Translations under genes and position numbers: made by a program
From: Raineyella fluvialis
GTDB taxonomy: Bacteria > Actinomycetota > Actinomycetes > Propionibacteriales > Propionibacteriaceae
Length of the DNA: 64,000 nucleotides
Direction of reading: 5' to 3'
Assembly (NCBI RefSeq): GCF_009646095.1
Contig: NZ_CP045725.1
Coordinates: 124,001-188,000, forward strand
Notes under the pieces: model-generated
What the model was told of the DNA's origin: nothing
The model's database searches: none
The model's input: only the letters and a program-made list of their open reading frames with translations
Part shown: piece after piece, positions 17,606 through 25,503 of the stretch
How positions within the stretch are numbered: the stretch's first letter is position 1
How the letters are laid out: each line of letters starts with the position of its first letter

Positions 17606-17779
17606 ATGGGCACACCATCCGGGCCGCCGGGGAGCATCGACGAGCCCGACGGGCAAGCTGTCATCAAGTCGGCGAAGAGGCCCCATCTCCGGGACTACAC
17701 CCCCACCCAACTCACTCCCGGTGACAAGAAGTCCGGGCGAGTACCCACCCGCAGCAACCACATCGGAGAACTCTCATGA
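17606..17779 (+). CDS. Small hypothetical protein (57 aa), first of a coupled chain
   Basis: ATG at 17606 behind AGAAGGAAC opens a 57-residue frame (MGTPSGPPGSIDEPDGQAVI ... HIGELS) that ends in an ATGA overlap with the next small frame. The protein is polar, with a basic middle (KSAKRPHLRDYTP), and is not recognised. Support comes from the ribosome site and from the exact stop/start chaining with two further frames downstream. Confidence 0.5.
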   Translation: MGTPSGPPGSIDEPDGQAVIKSAKRPHLRDYTPTQLTPGDKKSGRVPTRSNHIGELS

Positions 17780-17913
17780 TCGAAACCGTCGACTACCGCC
17801 CCACGCCGAGCGACGAAGACCTACTCGGCCCGGTGACCTGCCGTGCCGTCCCGGGTCGAAGCTTGCCGGAGCTGGTGCCCCCGCTCCTGCACACACCGGG
17901 AGCGGAACAGTGA
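17776..17913 (+). CDS. Small hypothetical protein (45 aa), coupled
   Basis: ATG at 17776 overlaps the previous stop (ATGA). The 45-residue product, MIETVDYRPTPSDEDLLGPV and so on to LLHTPGAEQ, is acidic at first and proline-rich later. It ends in a GTGA overlap with the next frame. No family recognised; the evidence is the chaining. Confidence 0.45.
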   Translation: MIETVDYRPTPSDEDLLGPVTCRAVPGRSLPELVPPLLHTPGAEQ

Positions 17914-18275
17914 CCCCGTCGGCCTCCGAGACCGTATTCATTAGTCCTGCGCTAAACCAAGCCATGAACAACGTCCTGGGCCTGGCAAAGCGCTTGGATT
18001 TCGATGATCCATGGCCGGTCCTCGTTGCCGTCGTTAGGGCCATGGCGCTGGAGGATGCAACCGAATTGCACCGCGAGGTGTGGGCGTTGCTCTACGTAAA
18101 ACGCCCAGGAAGGCGGACTATTGATATTCCGCTCAGCGCCGAGATTTTCGTCGAGGAGTGGCTCGTCTCAGCGGGTTGGAGTCTCGAGGACTTGGATCCC
18201 GACCGAGTCATGGAACTGCGCCGAGTGGAGGTCGCCGACCCTGAGGAGACGAACCCCCACAACAAGACACCATGA
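17910..18275 (+). CDS. Hypothetical protein (121 aa), coupled
   Basis: The GTG at 17910 overlaps the previous stop. The product MTPSASETVFISPALNQAMN ... NPHNKTP is predicted to be mostly helical in its first half, then has a stretch RRTIDIPLSAEIFVEEWLVS and an acidic C-terminus. Local GC content is lower than in the neighbours, a sign of separate origin. I do not recognise a family. The end forms an ATGA overlap with an integrase remnant, which may be accidental. Confidence 0.55.
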   Translation: MTPSASETVFISPALNQAMNNVLGLAKRLDFDDPWPVLVAVVRAMALEDATELHREVWALLYVKRPGRRTIDIPLSAEIFVEEWLVSAGWSLEDLDPDRVMELRRVEVADPEETNPHNKTP

Positions 18276-18486
18276 ACGGAGCGGCGGACGGAGGCTCCCC
18301 ACGAACCGGCGCGGCGCTGGCCGCTCGGACGGGAACCACCCTGGCAGAGCTAATGGCGCTCCCGAGCCATTCGACCCCACTGCTGCCATGCAGTATCAGC
18401 ATGCCGCGCGGGGCCGTGACGCCGAGATCGTCGCCGCTCTATCCGAGGTGGCGCGAGGTGATGCGGCTGCAAGTGGTACGGACTGA
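18272..18486 (+). pseudogene. C-terminal remnant of a second tyrosine integrase, frameshifted
   Basis: The first frame reads GAALAARTGTTLAELMALPS then HSTP; the next frame continues TAAMQYQHAARGRDAEIVAA then LSEVARG to a stop at 18486. Joined, this is the end of an actinobacterial integrase: the helix before the third catalytic box, the histidine (GHSTP-like) and the nucleophile tyrosine in MQYQHAA. One added C in the CCCC run at 18375-18378 joins the frames. The R-box and HxxR regions are absent, so the fragment is dead even if the frameshift is an error. It is distinct from the intact integrase of this element. Confidence 0.75.
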
Positions 18487-18711
18487 CACCGAGTTGCGGC
18501 GAGTGGAATCTCCTGTAGGATAGAGCAAAATAAAATAGGCACGAGCAAGCGATGGACCCGGGTTAAGTGGCCTGGGTCTCGGAAGATCGAATGGCGTCGG
18601 CGCAAAGATGTCTACCCTGCGTAATGGCTCCTCGGCAAGATCCGAGGTAGCGGGATGAATAAGTAGCGCAAACCGACCATGCCGGACCGTTATCGAACCA
18701 AATTCGGGCGT

Positions 18712-18744
18712 GCATACCACTGCAACTTTTCGGAGTTGGTATGC
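18712..18744 (+). promoter_or_regulatory. Leader hairpin that covers a start codon
   Basis: GCATAC (18712-18717) pairs with GTATGC (18739-18744), and CAACT (18723-18727) pairs with AGTTG (18734-18738), leaving a six-base loop. The outer arm contains the ATG (18741-18743) of the next gene and the inner arm follows the GGAG ribosome site. The structure could limit initiation. Confidence 0.5.
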
Positions 18745-18950
18745 CCAAAAAATTGGTCACCATGCAAGTCGCCGCAGATGCCTATGGCCTGTCGGTTCGA
18801 ACTATCCGGTCGTATGTCGCACAGGGGCTGATCACTGGCTACCGCATGCCGGGAGGCCGTGCCATTCGGGTCGAGATGAACGAGATCGACCGTGCCATCA
18901 CGACGATTCCTACGGTCGGCACTATCGCAGGCCCTGAGGGCCGGTCATGA
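18741..18950 (+). CDS. Excisionase/MerR-like HTH protein
   Basis: A 69-residue protein with TMQVAADAYGLSVRTIRSYV then AQGLITGYRMPGGRAIRVEM, a clear winged-helix pattern of the excisionase/AlpA type. CGGAG lies upstream of the ATG inside a hairpin. It ends four bases into the primase gene (ATGA overlap), so it and the replication protein are co-expressed. It may control replication or excision of the element. A 250-bp AT-richer leader precedes it. Confidence 0.82.
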   Translation: MPKKLVTMQVAADAYGLSVRTIRSYVAQGLITGYRMPGGRAIRVEMNEIDRAITTIPTVGTIAGPEGRS

Positions 18951-21640
18951 TGATCTCCGACGATGGCGCGGCCCCCATTGGGACGGGGGCCGACGCGGCA
19001 GCGGGTATCGAGAACCACCACAATCATAGCTACCAGGAAGGCTGCCTCCCTGCTTTCGGGCGACTTCTGGAGGTTCTGGGCATCGCCCCGGATGAGCGGG
19101 TGTCCGTGTGCTACCGGAGACCGGACGGCGCCTTAACGGCCACGCTGGGTACCGCAGGAGATGCCCAGGCTCGCGCCGACGCGCAGGCCGGGCGGGCTGA
19201 CGTGTGGTTCGGCGTCAACCCGATCTCGGCGTCCGCTGAGCTCGCCCCCGGCCAGCGCGGAAGGGCGGCGGATGTCGCACGGATCGCCGCACTGTACGTC
19301 GATCTGGACTCCAAGGCGCTCCCAGGCGGCCTTGGGTCGGAGGAGGGGTGCCGCGAGCTCCTGGCAGACATCTGCGGCCTGCTCGGAGGGCGCCAGCCCG
19401 CCGCCGTCGTGCGGTCCGGCACAGGCGGCTTGCATCCGTATTGGCTTCTTGAGGCGTACACCCCCGGCGATCATGAGCGCGCGGTCCGGCTGCTCCGCCG
19501 GTTCGGGGTGATGGTCAGGTCGGTCGCGATGGCGCGTGGCGGCAACGTGGACTTCGTGAGCGAGCCTGCCCGCGTCCTTCGCGTGCCGGGGACGGCGAAC
19601 CTCAAGCCCGGTGGCGGGCCGGTGATGGCCGAGTTCATCGAGGACGACAACCCCGACGTCGTGGTGGACCGCCTGACCCTGGATGAGCTGGAGGTGCTGC
19701 TGGAGGCGTCCGGCGTGCGCGAGGAGCCCACGGGTGCGGGGGGCGCGGGCACGGGGGAGGTCGTCTCGATGGCGGACTGGCCGGAGGGGACGACCTGCGC
19801 GTACGCGGCTGCGATGATCTCCGGCTGGCCGACCGACAGTCCCGGCGAGGGGGTTCAGCGGCGTCAGTGGTGCCTAGCGCAGGCTGTGCGGCTGTTCGAG
19901 GCGGTGCGGCTCGGCTGCCTGTCCCGGGATGACCTCGCATCGGCGACCACGGTGCTCGGTGATCGCTTCACCGCCCTGCACCAGGCGGCGGGGCTGATGC
20001 CAGACCCTGGTGAGTTCCACGGCATCATCGCGTGGGCGCAGACCCACGTGGAGCAGATGACCGAGGAGTACGTCCGGGCCGACTTCCAGCACCGCCATCT
20101 TGACGGCACAGCGCAGGGTGGCAACGCTCCGGCGTCGTCCCAGACACGAGGAGGCGGCGGGAACACCGGCAGGTTGTCGGTCGCCGCGATGCTGGTTGAT
20201 CTCGCGCAGGCCCGCTACTCGTTCGGCTGCACCCCCGACGGTGAGCCCTTCGCCGTCAAGGGGAGCGGCCATGTCGTGAGAATGCTGCGCGGTGGTCATA
20301 AGTCGCTGCGGTCAGAGCTGGCCAACGAGTATCGGAAGGTGTCCAGAAAGGTCGCGTCCCAGTCGTCGTTAACCGACGCCCTGACGACCATCGAGGGGCT
20401 CGCGCAGGAGGCCACCTCCACATCGCTCGCCCTGCGGCTGCATGAGCACGAGGGCGCGGTGTGGATCGATATGGGCGATGTCAAGGACCACGTGATCCGG
20501 ATCGCCGAGGGCGGATGGGAGGTGCGGGACAAGGCGCCCGTCCTCTTTCGCCGCACCGAGCTGACCGGCGCCTTCCCGATGCCTGTACCGGGCGGCTCCA
20601 TCGAGTGCCTGTGGAAGATCCTCAACGTGGCGGAGGCGGACAGAGTCTTGGTGCTCGGTTGGCTGGTCGCCGCGCTGCTGGCCCCGCAGGTCCCTCACGC
20701 CATCCTCGCGTTGTTCGGGGAGCAGGGCACGGGCAAGTCGGTAGCGACGAAGTTCCTGGTACGGCTGGTGGACCCCTCGCCGGTCGAGCTCCGTAGACCT
20801 CCGCGCGATGAGGCGGTATGGCCAACGACCGCGTCGGGGTCGTGGGTCGTCGCGCTCGACAACCTGTCGGCGATCCCTCCCTGGCTGTCGGACACCTTGT
20901 GTCGAGCAGCCACCGGCGACGCTGACGTGCAGCGCCAGCTCTACACGAACGGTGGGCTGGTGGTGTTTAAGTACCTCCGAGCACTCATCCTGAACGGCAT
21001 CGCCTTGGACGGGGTGAGGGGTGACCTCGCCGACCGGATGGTCGCCATCGACCTCGACGTCATCCCCGCCCAGGCACGGATGACCGAAGTGGCCCTGGCC
21101 GCTTTGTGGGACAGCGTCTACCCCTCGTTGGTCGGTGCGCTGCTCGATCTGGCCGCCAAGGTCCACCAGGCCCTGCCCTCCATCACCCTGGCGGAGGCCC
21201 CCCGGATGGCCGACTTCGCCATGGTGCTCGCGGCGCTCGACCAGCTCAACGGCACCGACGGACTGGGGCGGTTCCTGGATCGGTCCTCCAGCATGGCCGC
21301 CGACAGCCTCGACGACAACCCGTTCATCGCCAGGATGATGGACCAGGTCGTGACGCCTTTCGACGGCACCGCCAGGCAACTGCTGGACCTGGTGACCCAC
21401 GGGCCGGACGGCACCATGACCATCGCCCCGACCGCGCCACAGCGGGGCTGGCCAGGCAACCCAAGGGCCGTGACCAACCTGCTCGTGCGTAACCGACCGG
21501 CACTGCTCGGTGCTGGCTGGACCGTCGAAGACTTGGGCAACGACAACAAGGACAAGACCAAGCGCTGGCATATCGTCCCGCCGACCAGCGGGGCGGGCGG
21601 GTCAAGCGGCGCGGGAGGCGGGTCAGCCATGAAGCGTTGA
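18947..21640 (+). CDS. Primase-polymerase / helicase-like replication protein
   Basis: An 897-residue protein. The N-terminal third resembles primase-polymerase domains of plasmid and phage replication proteins: IAALYVDLDSKALPGG near residue 115 carries the paired acidic residues, and VVRSGTGGLHPYWLLE near 160 and DFVSEPARVLRVPGTANLKP near 200 follow. A C-terminal ATPase has Walker A GEQGTGKS near 590, a Walker B-like WVVALDN near 632 and the sensor-like region FKYLRALILNGI. It probably replicates the excised element. The stop codon lies within one of the 9-bp motifs of the adjoining repeat array. Confidence 0.85.
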   Translation: MMISDDGAAPIGTGADAAAGIENHHNHSYQEGCLPAFGRLLEVLGIAPDERVSVCYRRPDGALTATLGTAGDAQARADAQAGRADVWFGVNPISASAELAPGQRGRAADVARIAALYVDLDSKALPGGLGSEEGCRELLADICGLLGGRQPAAVVRSGTGGLHPYWLLEAYTPGDHERAVRLLRRFGVMVRSVAMARGGNVDFVSEPARVLRVPGTANLKPGGGPVMAEFIEDDNPDVVVDRLTLDELEVLLEASGVREEPTGAGGAGTGEVVSMADWPEGTTCAYAAAMISGWPTDSPGEGVQRRQWCLAQAVRLFEAVRLGCLSRDDLASATTVLGDRFTALHQAAGLMPDPGEFHGIIAWAQTHVEQMTEEYVRADFQHRHLDGTAQGGNAPASSQTRGGGGNTGRLSVAAMLVDLAQARYSFGCTPDGEPFAVKGSGHVVRMLRGGHKSLRSELANEYRKVSRKVASQSSLTDALTTIEGLAQEATSTSLALRLHEHEGAVWIDMGDVKDHVIRIAEGGWEVRDKAPVLFRRTELTGAFPMPVPGGSIECLWKILNVAEADRVLVLGWLVAALLAPQVPHAILALFGEQGTGKSVATKFLVRLVDPSPVELRRPPRDEAVWPTTASGSWVVALDNLSAIPPWLSDTLCRAATGDADVQRQLYTNGGLVVFKYLRALILNGIALDGVRGDLADRMVAIDLDVIPAQARMTEVALAALWDSVYPSLVGALLDLAAKVHQALPSITLAEAPRMADFAMVLAALDQLNGTDGLGRFLDRSSSMAADSLDDNPFIARMMDQVVTPFDGTARQLLDLVTHGPDGTMTIAPTAPQRGWPGNPRAVTNLLVRNRPALLGAGWTVEDLGNDNKDKTKRWHIVPPTSGAGGSSGAGGGSAMKR

Positions 21641-21936
21641 CCCGCCTGAAAACATCCCTCCGACTACGGGAGACGGGTCTGGCGGGTAAGGCGGGTCAGA
21701 ATCCCGGCCCCTCTCCCCTTCGGGGGTCATGCGGGGCAAGAGCCCCTGCTCCCTCTGTTGAAGTCGAAAGAAAGAGGTAGAGAGCCAGACCCTCCAGGCC
21801 GCCCCCCAACGGGAAAGGAGACAGCCAGGGATCAACACCCGCCACACCCGCCTTACCCGTTCTCCCTAATCAGAGGCAGGAAATGTGGCGGGTCAGGCGA
21901 GGATCGGTGACCCGCCGACGCCCCCGGTAACCCGCC
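21596..21936. repeat. Array of 9-bp motifs GGCGGGT(C/A)A, possible origin of replication
   Basis: The motif occurs forward at 21596, 21617, 21681, 21690 and 21887 and reversed at 21638, 21908 and 21928, with two shorter copies (ACCCGCC) at 21837 and 21846. Several starts are 20-21 bp apart, two helical turns. Pairs 21617/21638 and 21887/21908 have the same geometry: 9-bp arms and a 12-bp spacer. The array follows the primase gene and fills the 400-bp gap up to 22040, so it may be an origin or operator. The first copies lie inside the Gly-rich end of the primase gene. Confidence 0.6.
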
Positions 21937-22040
21937 AGCCCGCCGGGGCCCCGGCAAGAAGTGGCCACATCGAGGTATCAGCCATGCCGAACCAACTCAG
22001 GCCGTAGTACGTACGGACGCCCTTGAAGGAAGGCCCTCTC

Positions 22041-22502
22041 ATGAACGCTTCAAATCGGCGGGACAGGCCGTGGGACGCAGACATCCCCGACCCGGCCTTC
22101 GCGGCCCGCTACCCCCACGCCCGCCAGTGTGACGCGCCGTCCCGGCAGACCGGCCAACGCTGCCGCCTCCCCGCGATCCCCGGCGGGACGGTCTGCGCCC
22201 GATTCCACGGTGGACAGCTCCCCAACGTCCGGAAGGCCGCCCAGCTCCGTCTGCTCCAGCTGATCGACCCGGCGATCACCGTCCTGGCACGGGAGATGGC
22301 GACCGCCGAGCGGTCCGCCGACAGGCAGCGGGCGGCGAATTCCATCCTCGACCGGGCAGGCATCCCCCGCGCCCCGTCGGCGCCCGACGCCGAGGTGGCT
22401 CGGGCGGCGCTCGTGGAGCGGCTCCTGGCGATGCGCGCCAGCCACACAGCAAAGCCCCATGAGGAGCTCGAAGGACCAGCACGAAGAACACCGGAGGTGT
22501 GA
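22041..22502 (+). CDS. HGG-motif protein with a C3H-like cysteine pattern
   Basis: A 153-residue protein starting at ATG 22041 behind GAAGGAAGG; an upstream in-frame TTG at 22023 is less likely. It has QCDAPSRQTGQRCRLPAIPG followed by GTVCARFHGG, giving Cys30, Cys41, Cys52 and His56, a possible zinc site. The HGG motif is common in small proteins of actinobacterial phages and integrative elements, sometimes near terminase genes. A helical region follows (LIDPAITVLAREMATAERSA). The exact function is unknown. Confidence 0.7.
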   Translation: MNASNRRDRPWDADIPDPAFAARYPHARQCDAPSRQTGQRCRLPAIPGGTVCARFHGGQLPNVRKAAQLRLLQLIDPAITVLAREMATAERSADRQRAANSILDRAGIPRAPSAPDAEVARAALVERLLAMRASHTAKPHEELEGPARRTPEV

Positions 22503-22535
22503 AATCCACCGGGACTACTGGGATGGAAACATGTG

Positions 22536-22837
22536 ATGAGCGACTGGAAGAACCTGACCAAGGACCCACAGATCAGAGTGTGGTTCGGGCCCGACTCGGA
22601 CGTGCCCTACGTCCCTCGCGGCATGGCGCAACTGTTCTATGTGTGTGACCCCTAATCCTCGGAAATGGATGGCTGCTGTGGCACTGGCAAGAGCCGTGGT
22701 CTGAGGACTCCGAACTGGACGAGTGGTTCATCTCCGGCGACCTATTCGATGTCGATTGGGTGGTCGAGGAGGCCAAGAACTACTTGCGCCGCTACTACCG
22801 AGAACGGCTGAAAGAGCACGGCCCAGCGGCAGACTGA
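22536..22837 (+). pseudogene. Small hypothetical gene, one-base frameshift
   Basis: The first frame from ATG 22536 encodes MSDWKNLTKDPQIRVWFGPD then SDVPYVPRGMAQLFYVCDP and stops at 22655. The next frame continues LILGNGWLLWHWQEPWSEDS and ends KEHGPAAD at 22837. One added C in the CCCC run at 22649-22652 gives VCDPLILGNGWLLWHW and a single acidic, tryptophan-rich protein of about 100 residues. The family is not recognised. As with the other breaks, a base-calling error is as likely as a mutation. Confidence 0.6.
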
Positions 22838-23061
22838 CGCCCCCCGGCAACCGTTCTCGGAGCTGATGACCGAGTCGGGCCGTAAGGCTATTGGGCCCGA
22901 CGCGTGCGACACCACGGGCTGGCACGCGTTGGACCGGGATCGACCCCCAGATAGGCTAACTTGCCAGCTGACCAAGTGAATCGCGATTTGACCTGGAGAC
23001 GCCGGGGCCGTAACCCGCGTCGCTGGGCACCAACCAAGCGGCAAGGAGACAGTTCTGCGAT

Positions 23062-23376
23062 ATGACCGAAGACTGCGCGAAACAAATCGGCTACAAGATA
23101 TTCAAATGGCTCCTTCTCTTAATCCTCCTCCTTGTCGTTTTGCTCGTGGCATACGCGTACGCAACTTTTCCATTGCAAGTGGATTATGTGGAGGACGCAA
23201 CAAAAGCCACCCCCGAACAGTGGGCAAGTCTGTCAAAAGCCCGAGCCGAGTGGGCGTCAGCACTGAAAGACCTCGCTCAGACTTTCCTGCTAGCGCCGGT
23301 CCTGCCGCTGCTCGGTACCACCATCGGGTACATCTTCGGCAACCGCAGGAGCGGTCCGGGTTCTCAGCCGGAGTAG
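23062..23376 (+). CDS. Small membrane protein (104 aa)
   Basis: The ATG at 23062 follows CAAGGAGACAG. Residues 14-36, IFKWLLLLILLLVVLLVAYA and following, form one strong membrane segment. A polar region follows (VEDATKATPEQWASLSKARA), then a second weaker hydrophobic stretch TFLLAPVLPLLGTTIGYIFG near residues 74-93 and a short charged tail. No family recognised. It stands between unknown genes of the element. Confidence 0.7.
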   Translation: MTEDCAKQIGYKIFKWLLLLILLLVVLLVAYAYATFPLQVDYVEDATKATPEQWASLSKARAEWASALKDLAQTFLLAPVLPLLGTTIGYIFGNRRSGPGSQPE

Positions 23377-23404
23377 CTGGAGCCAGCAACCAAGAAGGAC
23401 TGGG

Positions 23405-24160
23405 TTGGGGCAGGTAATCAGGTCCTCGAAGGACCTAGGCCTAGTAGCCGTGCCCATAGTCGCCGAGGAGGCGTTCGAGGTGGCGGTCTGGACTTCGGCG
23501 CGTTCCGGACACCGAGCCCCCGTCGTGGTTCACTACGGCCATGACGGGACCCCTGTGGTTGGACGACCGAGGTCCGCTGGGCGGTGCCCCCGATGGCGGT
23601 GGTCCGACGGCACCGTCCCGCTCCTCGATCCCGAACGGGCCCAGGCCATCCGGTGGAGCTACCAGGCACTCCACGAGTGCCTGGTGCGATGCCACGACAA
23701 TGAGAACTACGGACGCAAGATGTGGGCCAGCGCGGTCGAGGGCGTCTGGTGGGTGCTTGCGCTCGACGAGAGCCTGACCCAACACCTGAATCATCACGTG
23801 CCGTACGCGGTTGCGCGGGGCGCGTGTCCCGAAGGACAGGCTGTGCAAGGAATGACGTGGCTGAGACACCGCCACGCCCACGACCTCTCGGTAACGGGCT
23901 TCGGGGGACCCAAGAAGCCGTTCTTCTCCTCTGGGCCCGGCGTCTTCTACATCAGCCCGAACAACCGCTGGAAGGCCTCCAAAGACGTTCTGGTGAAGAA
24001 GGACCGCATGCCACACCTGCGCCCCGCGTACGACGCCCACGTCGCCGGTTATCCCGTGGAGGCGCCCCTGGCCGCTGCTCTTGCGTGGTTCACCCGCGTC
24101 TTCGAAGCGAGCGGCATAGATCCCGACGACCCCGAGGGCACGGACGAGTCCGTCATGTGA
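23405..24160 (+). CDS. Hypothetical protein (up to 251 aa)
   Basis: The frame is open from 23405 and the region from about residue 70 looks like a folded soluble protein: LLDPERAQAIRWSYQALHEC, then YGRKMWASAVEGVWWVLALD, GMTWLRHRHAHDLSVTGFGG and a C-terminal helix AAALAWFTRVFEASG. I do not recognise the family. The first 25 residues overlap, on the other strand, a 25-bp copy of an ASCH gene segment, so the true start may be later, for example the GTG near 23525. Confidence 0.6.
   Translation: MGQVIRSSKDLGLVAVPIVAEEAFEVAVWTSARSGHRAPVVVHYGHDGTPVVGRPRSAGRCPRWRWSDGTVPLLDPERAQAIRWSYQALHECLVRCHDNENYGRKMWASAVEGVWWVLALDESLTQHLNHHVPYAVARGACPEGQAVQGMTWLRHRHAHDLSVTGFGGPKKPFFSSGPGVFYISPNNRWKASKDVLVKKDRMPHLRPAYDAHVAGYPVEAPLAAALAWFTRVFEASGIDPDDPEGTDESVM
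23457..23481 (-). pseudogene. Fragment duplicated from the ASCH gene
   Basis: Twenty bases here (TAGTCGCC...GGCGTTC on the plus strand) are identical to 24743-24762 inside the ASCH gene, and 24 of 25 match overall. On the minus strand it reads HLERLLGDYGHGY before a stop, against DLERLLGDYGRGLYAWVL in the intact protein. A small perfect hairpin GGTCCT-CGA-AGGACC follows at 23421-23435. Confidence 0.45.
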
Positions 24161-24306
24161 GTCAGACCAGACCGGACCCCATGGATGTCTGGGCAGAAAA
24201 TCGCGATGGCCACGATCCTGCATCGCGACGCTCGATCACGGGAGCTTCCGAGTCGATCCGACCTTCCCACCGACGGGCGAGACCCACGAGGAGGCTGAAC
24301 GCCCGG

Positions 24307-24504
24307 CTACGAAGACTGGCGGTCCGTCTCGCCCTTGCCCTCGTCGGGCTGCGGAGTCCGCGACGGCGCGGGGTGCTTGGCGTCCCACTCCTTACGTCGC
24401 CGGATCTCCTCCTTGTCAAACTCGGACAGGCCGTACTTGCGCCGATGCGCGTCGTTGGCCTCGCGGGCGGCTTGCATGAATCGAACATACTTTTCATTGT
24501 TCAT
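24307..24504 (-). CDS. Small hypothetical protein (65 aa)
   Basis: ATG at 24504 behind GAGGAGGGG gives a 65-residue, highly charged helical protein: MNNEKYVRFMQAAREANDAH, RRKYGLSEFDKEEIRRRKEW, then a proline-rich acidic tail. The frame is open further upstream, but the ribosome site marks this start. No family recognised; it lies just downstream of the ASCH gene on the same strand. Confidence 0.6.
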   Translation of the reverse strand: MNNEKYVRFMQAAREANDAHRRKYGLSEFDKEEIRRRKEWDAKHPAPSRTPQPDEGKGETDRQSS

Positions 24505-24630
24505 GCTGTCCCCTCCTCGTCCCTCGTCGAGCAAGCAGTCCAAGTCGCGGTCGGCGCCCTTGTTCGATTCTGCGCGCGGGGGCAAGGCAGGACGCCACGT
24601 GGGATCCCCCAGCCCCGTACGGGAGGACGA

Positions 24631-25071
24631 TCAGTCCGTTGGGGAGTGCTGCCAGTTCCAGAGGCCCAAGCGGCCCTTGGCGCGGATCGGGTGGGCATAC
24701 GCGATGGGGTCGGCCAGGACCCAGGCGTACAGCCCTCGACCGTAGTCGCCGAGGAGGCGTTCCAGGTCGGTGGGCCGGTAGGCGCTGGTCTCGACCACAT
24801 CGACGAGGGTGACCTCGCCGAGGATCGCCCCACGTTGATCCGACCAGGTCAGGCCGTTCGGATCGGGCTGGCCCAGGGCGCGGCGAAGGGGCTCATCCGC
24901 GACGAACATGCCCGAGGGCTCACGACGGCAGGGGGCGTCGGCGGCCCAGGTCATCCCGGCGTGGATGGCGAGTTGGCCACGGTGGGCAGTCGTCCAGGTG
25001 CGGGTCTCGTGGTGCTTGATCCCCGCCATGATGAGGCGGGCCCATGGCTGGCGGACGGTCAGGGTCTTCAT
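24631..25071 (-). CDS. ASCH-domain protein
   Basis: A 146-residue protein from ATG 25071. MKTLTVRQPWARLIMAGIKH followed by HETRTWTTAHRGQLAIHAG is the opening of an ASCH/PUA-like fold, with the conserved basic pair after the KxxExR-like segment. GAILGEVTLVDVVE and YAWVLADPIAYAHPIRAKGR complete the beta barrel. ASCH proteins bind RNA or modified nucleosides, and some are amidohydrolases or nucleases; members on mobile elements are often small orphans like this one. A longer frame upstream is open but proline- and serine-rich and is not supported. Confidence 0.82.
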   Translation of the reverse strand: MKTLTVRQPWARLIMAGIKHHETRTWTTAHRGQLAIHAGMTWAADAPCRREPSGMFVADEPLRRALGQPDPNGLTWSDQRGAILGEVTLVDVVETSAYRPTDLERLLGDYGRGLYAWVLADPIAYAHPIRAKGRLGLWNWQHSPTD

Positions 25072-25467
25072 GGTCGGCTCCGTCGAGCTCTCGTCGGATG
25101 ATCTGGAGGGGGCAGGGGCGGTCGCGGCCACGCCCTGGGGTCGGGTGGTGGGAGCCGACGGACCTATGTCGCCTGAGACGCTGCTGCACGGCGGATGACC
25201 GCCGCGAGGGCTTCGTAGCCACGGCTCACCAGCGAGGATCCTCAGTGTGGCCCACGTCAAGGACTTCTGGCCGACCGCCTCGATCTGCGCCCTCGACATG
25301 GCGTGGAAGCGCCGTTGGCCGACGTGGCGGGCACCTGGTTGCGGTGTCCTGGTCGAACAGGTGCTGGGCGCGGGTTCGATTCCACAGGTCGTGGAAGGCG
25401 TCGGGGTCGGTGGCGTGGGCGATGTGGACGACGGTGTAGTAGGGCCGGGAGGCGGAGCGAGGATGGC
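25072..25467 (-). other. Gap with possible degraded coding sequence
   Basis: About 400 bp. On the minus strand, one frame reads PYYTVVHIAHATDPDAFHDL followed by WNRTRAQHLFDQDTATR (about 25445 down to 25335), and a shifted frame reads RFHAMSRAQIEAVGQKSLTW followed by ATLRILAGEPWL (about 25310 to 25215). They look like parts of one lost protein upstream of the ASCH gene, but I cannot name it and no single-base repair is obvious. Confidence 0.35.
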
Positions 25468-25498
25468 ACGAGGGCCCCTCCTAGGAGAAGGCCCTCGT
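25468..25498 (-). terminator. Terminator hairpin after the 42-aa gene
   Basis: ACGAGGGCC (25468-25476) pairs perfectly with GGCCCTCGT (25490-25498). It begins six bases beyond the stop of the small minus-strand gene. No long U-run follows. Confidence 0.6.
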
Positions 25499-25503
25499 AT
25501 TCG

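Noticed and set aside
24631-25299. N-terminal extension of the ASCH protein by 76 residues
   Set aside because: The extension is proline/serine-rich without fold-like pattern, and the ATG at 25071 starts exactly at the family's conserved N-terminus.
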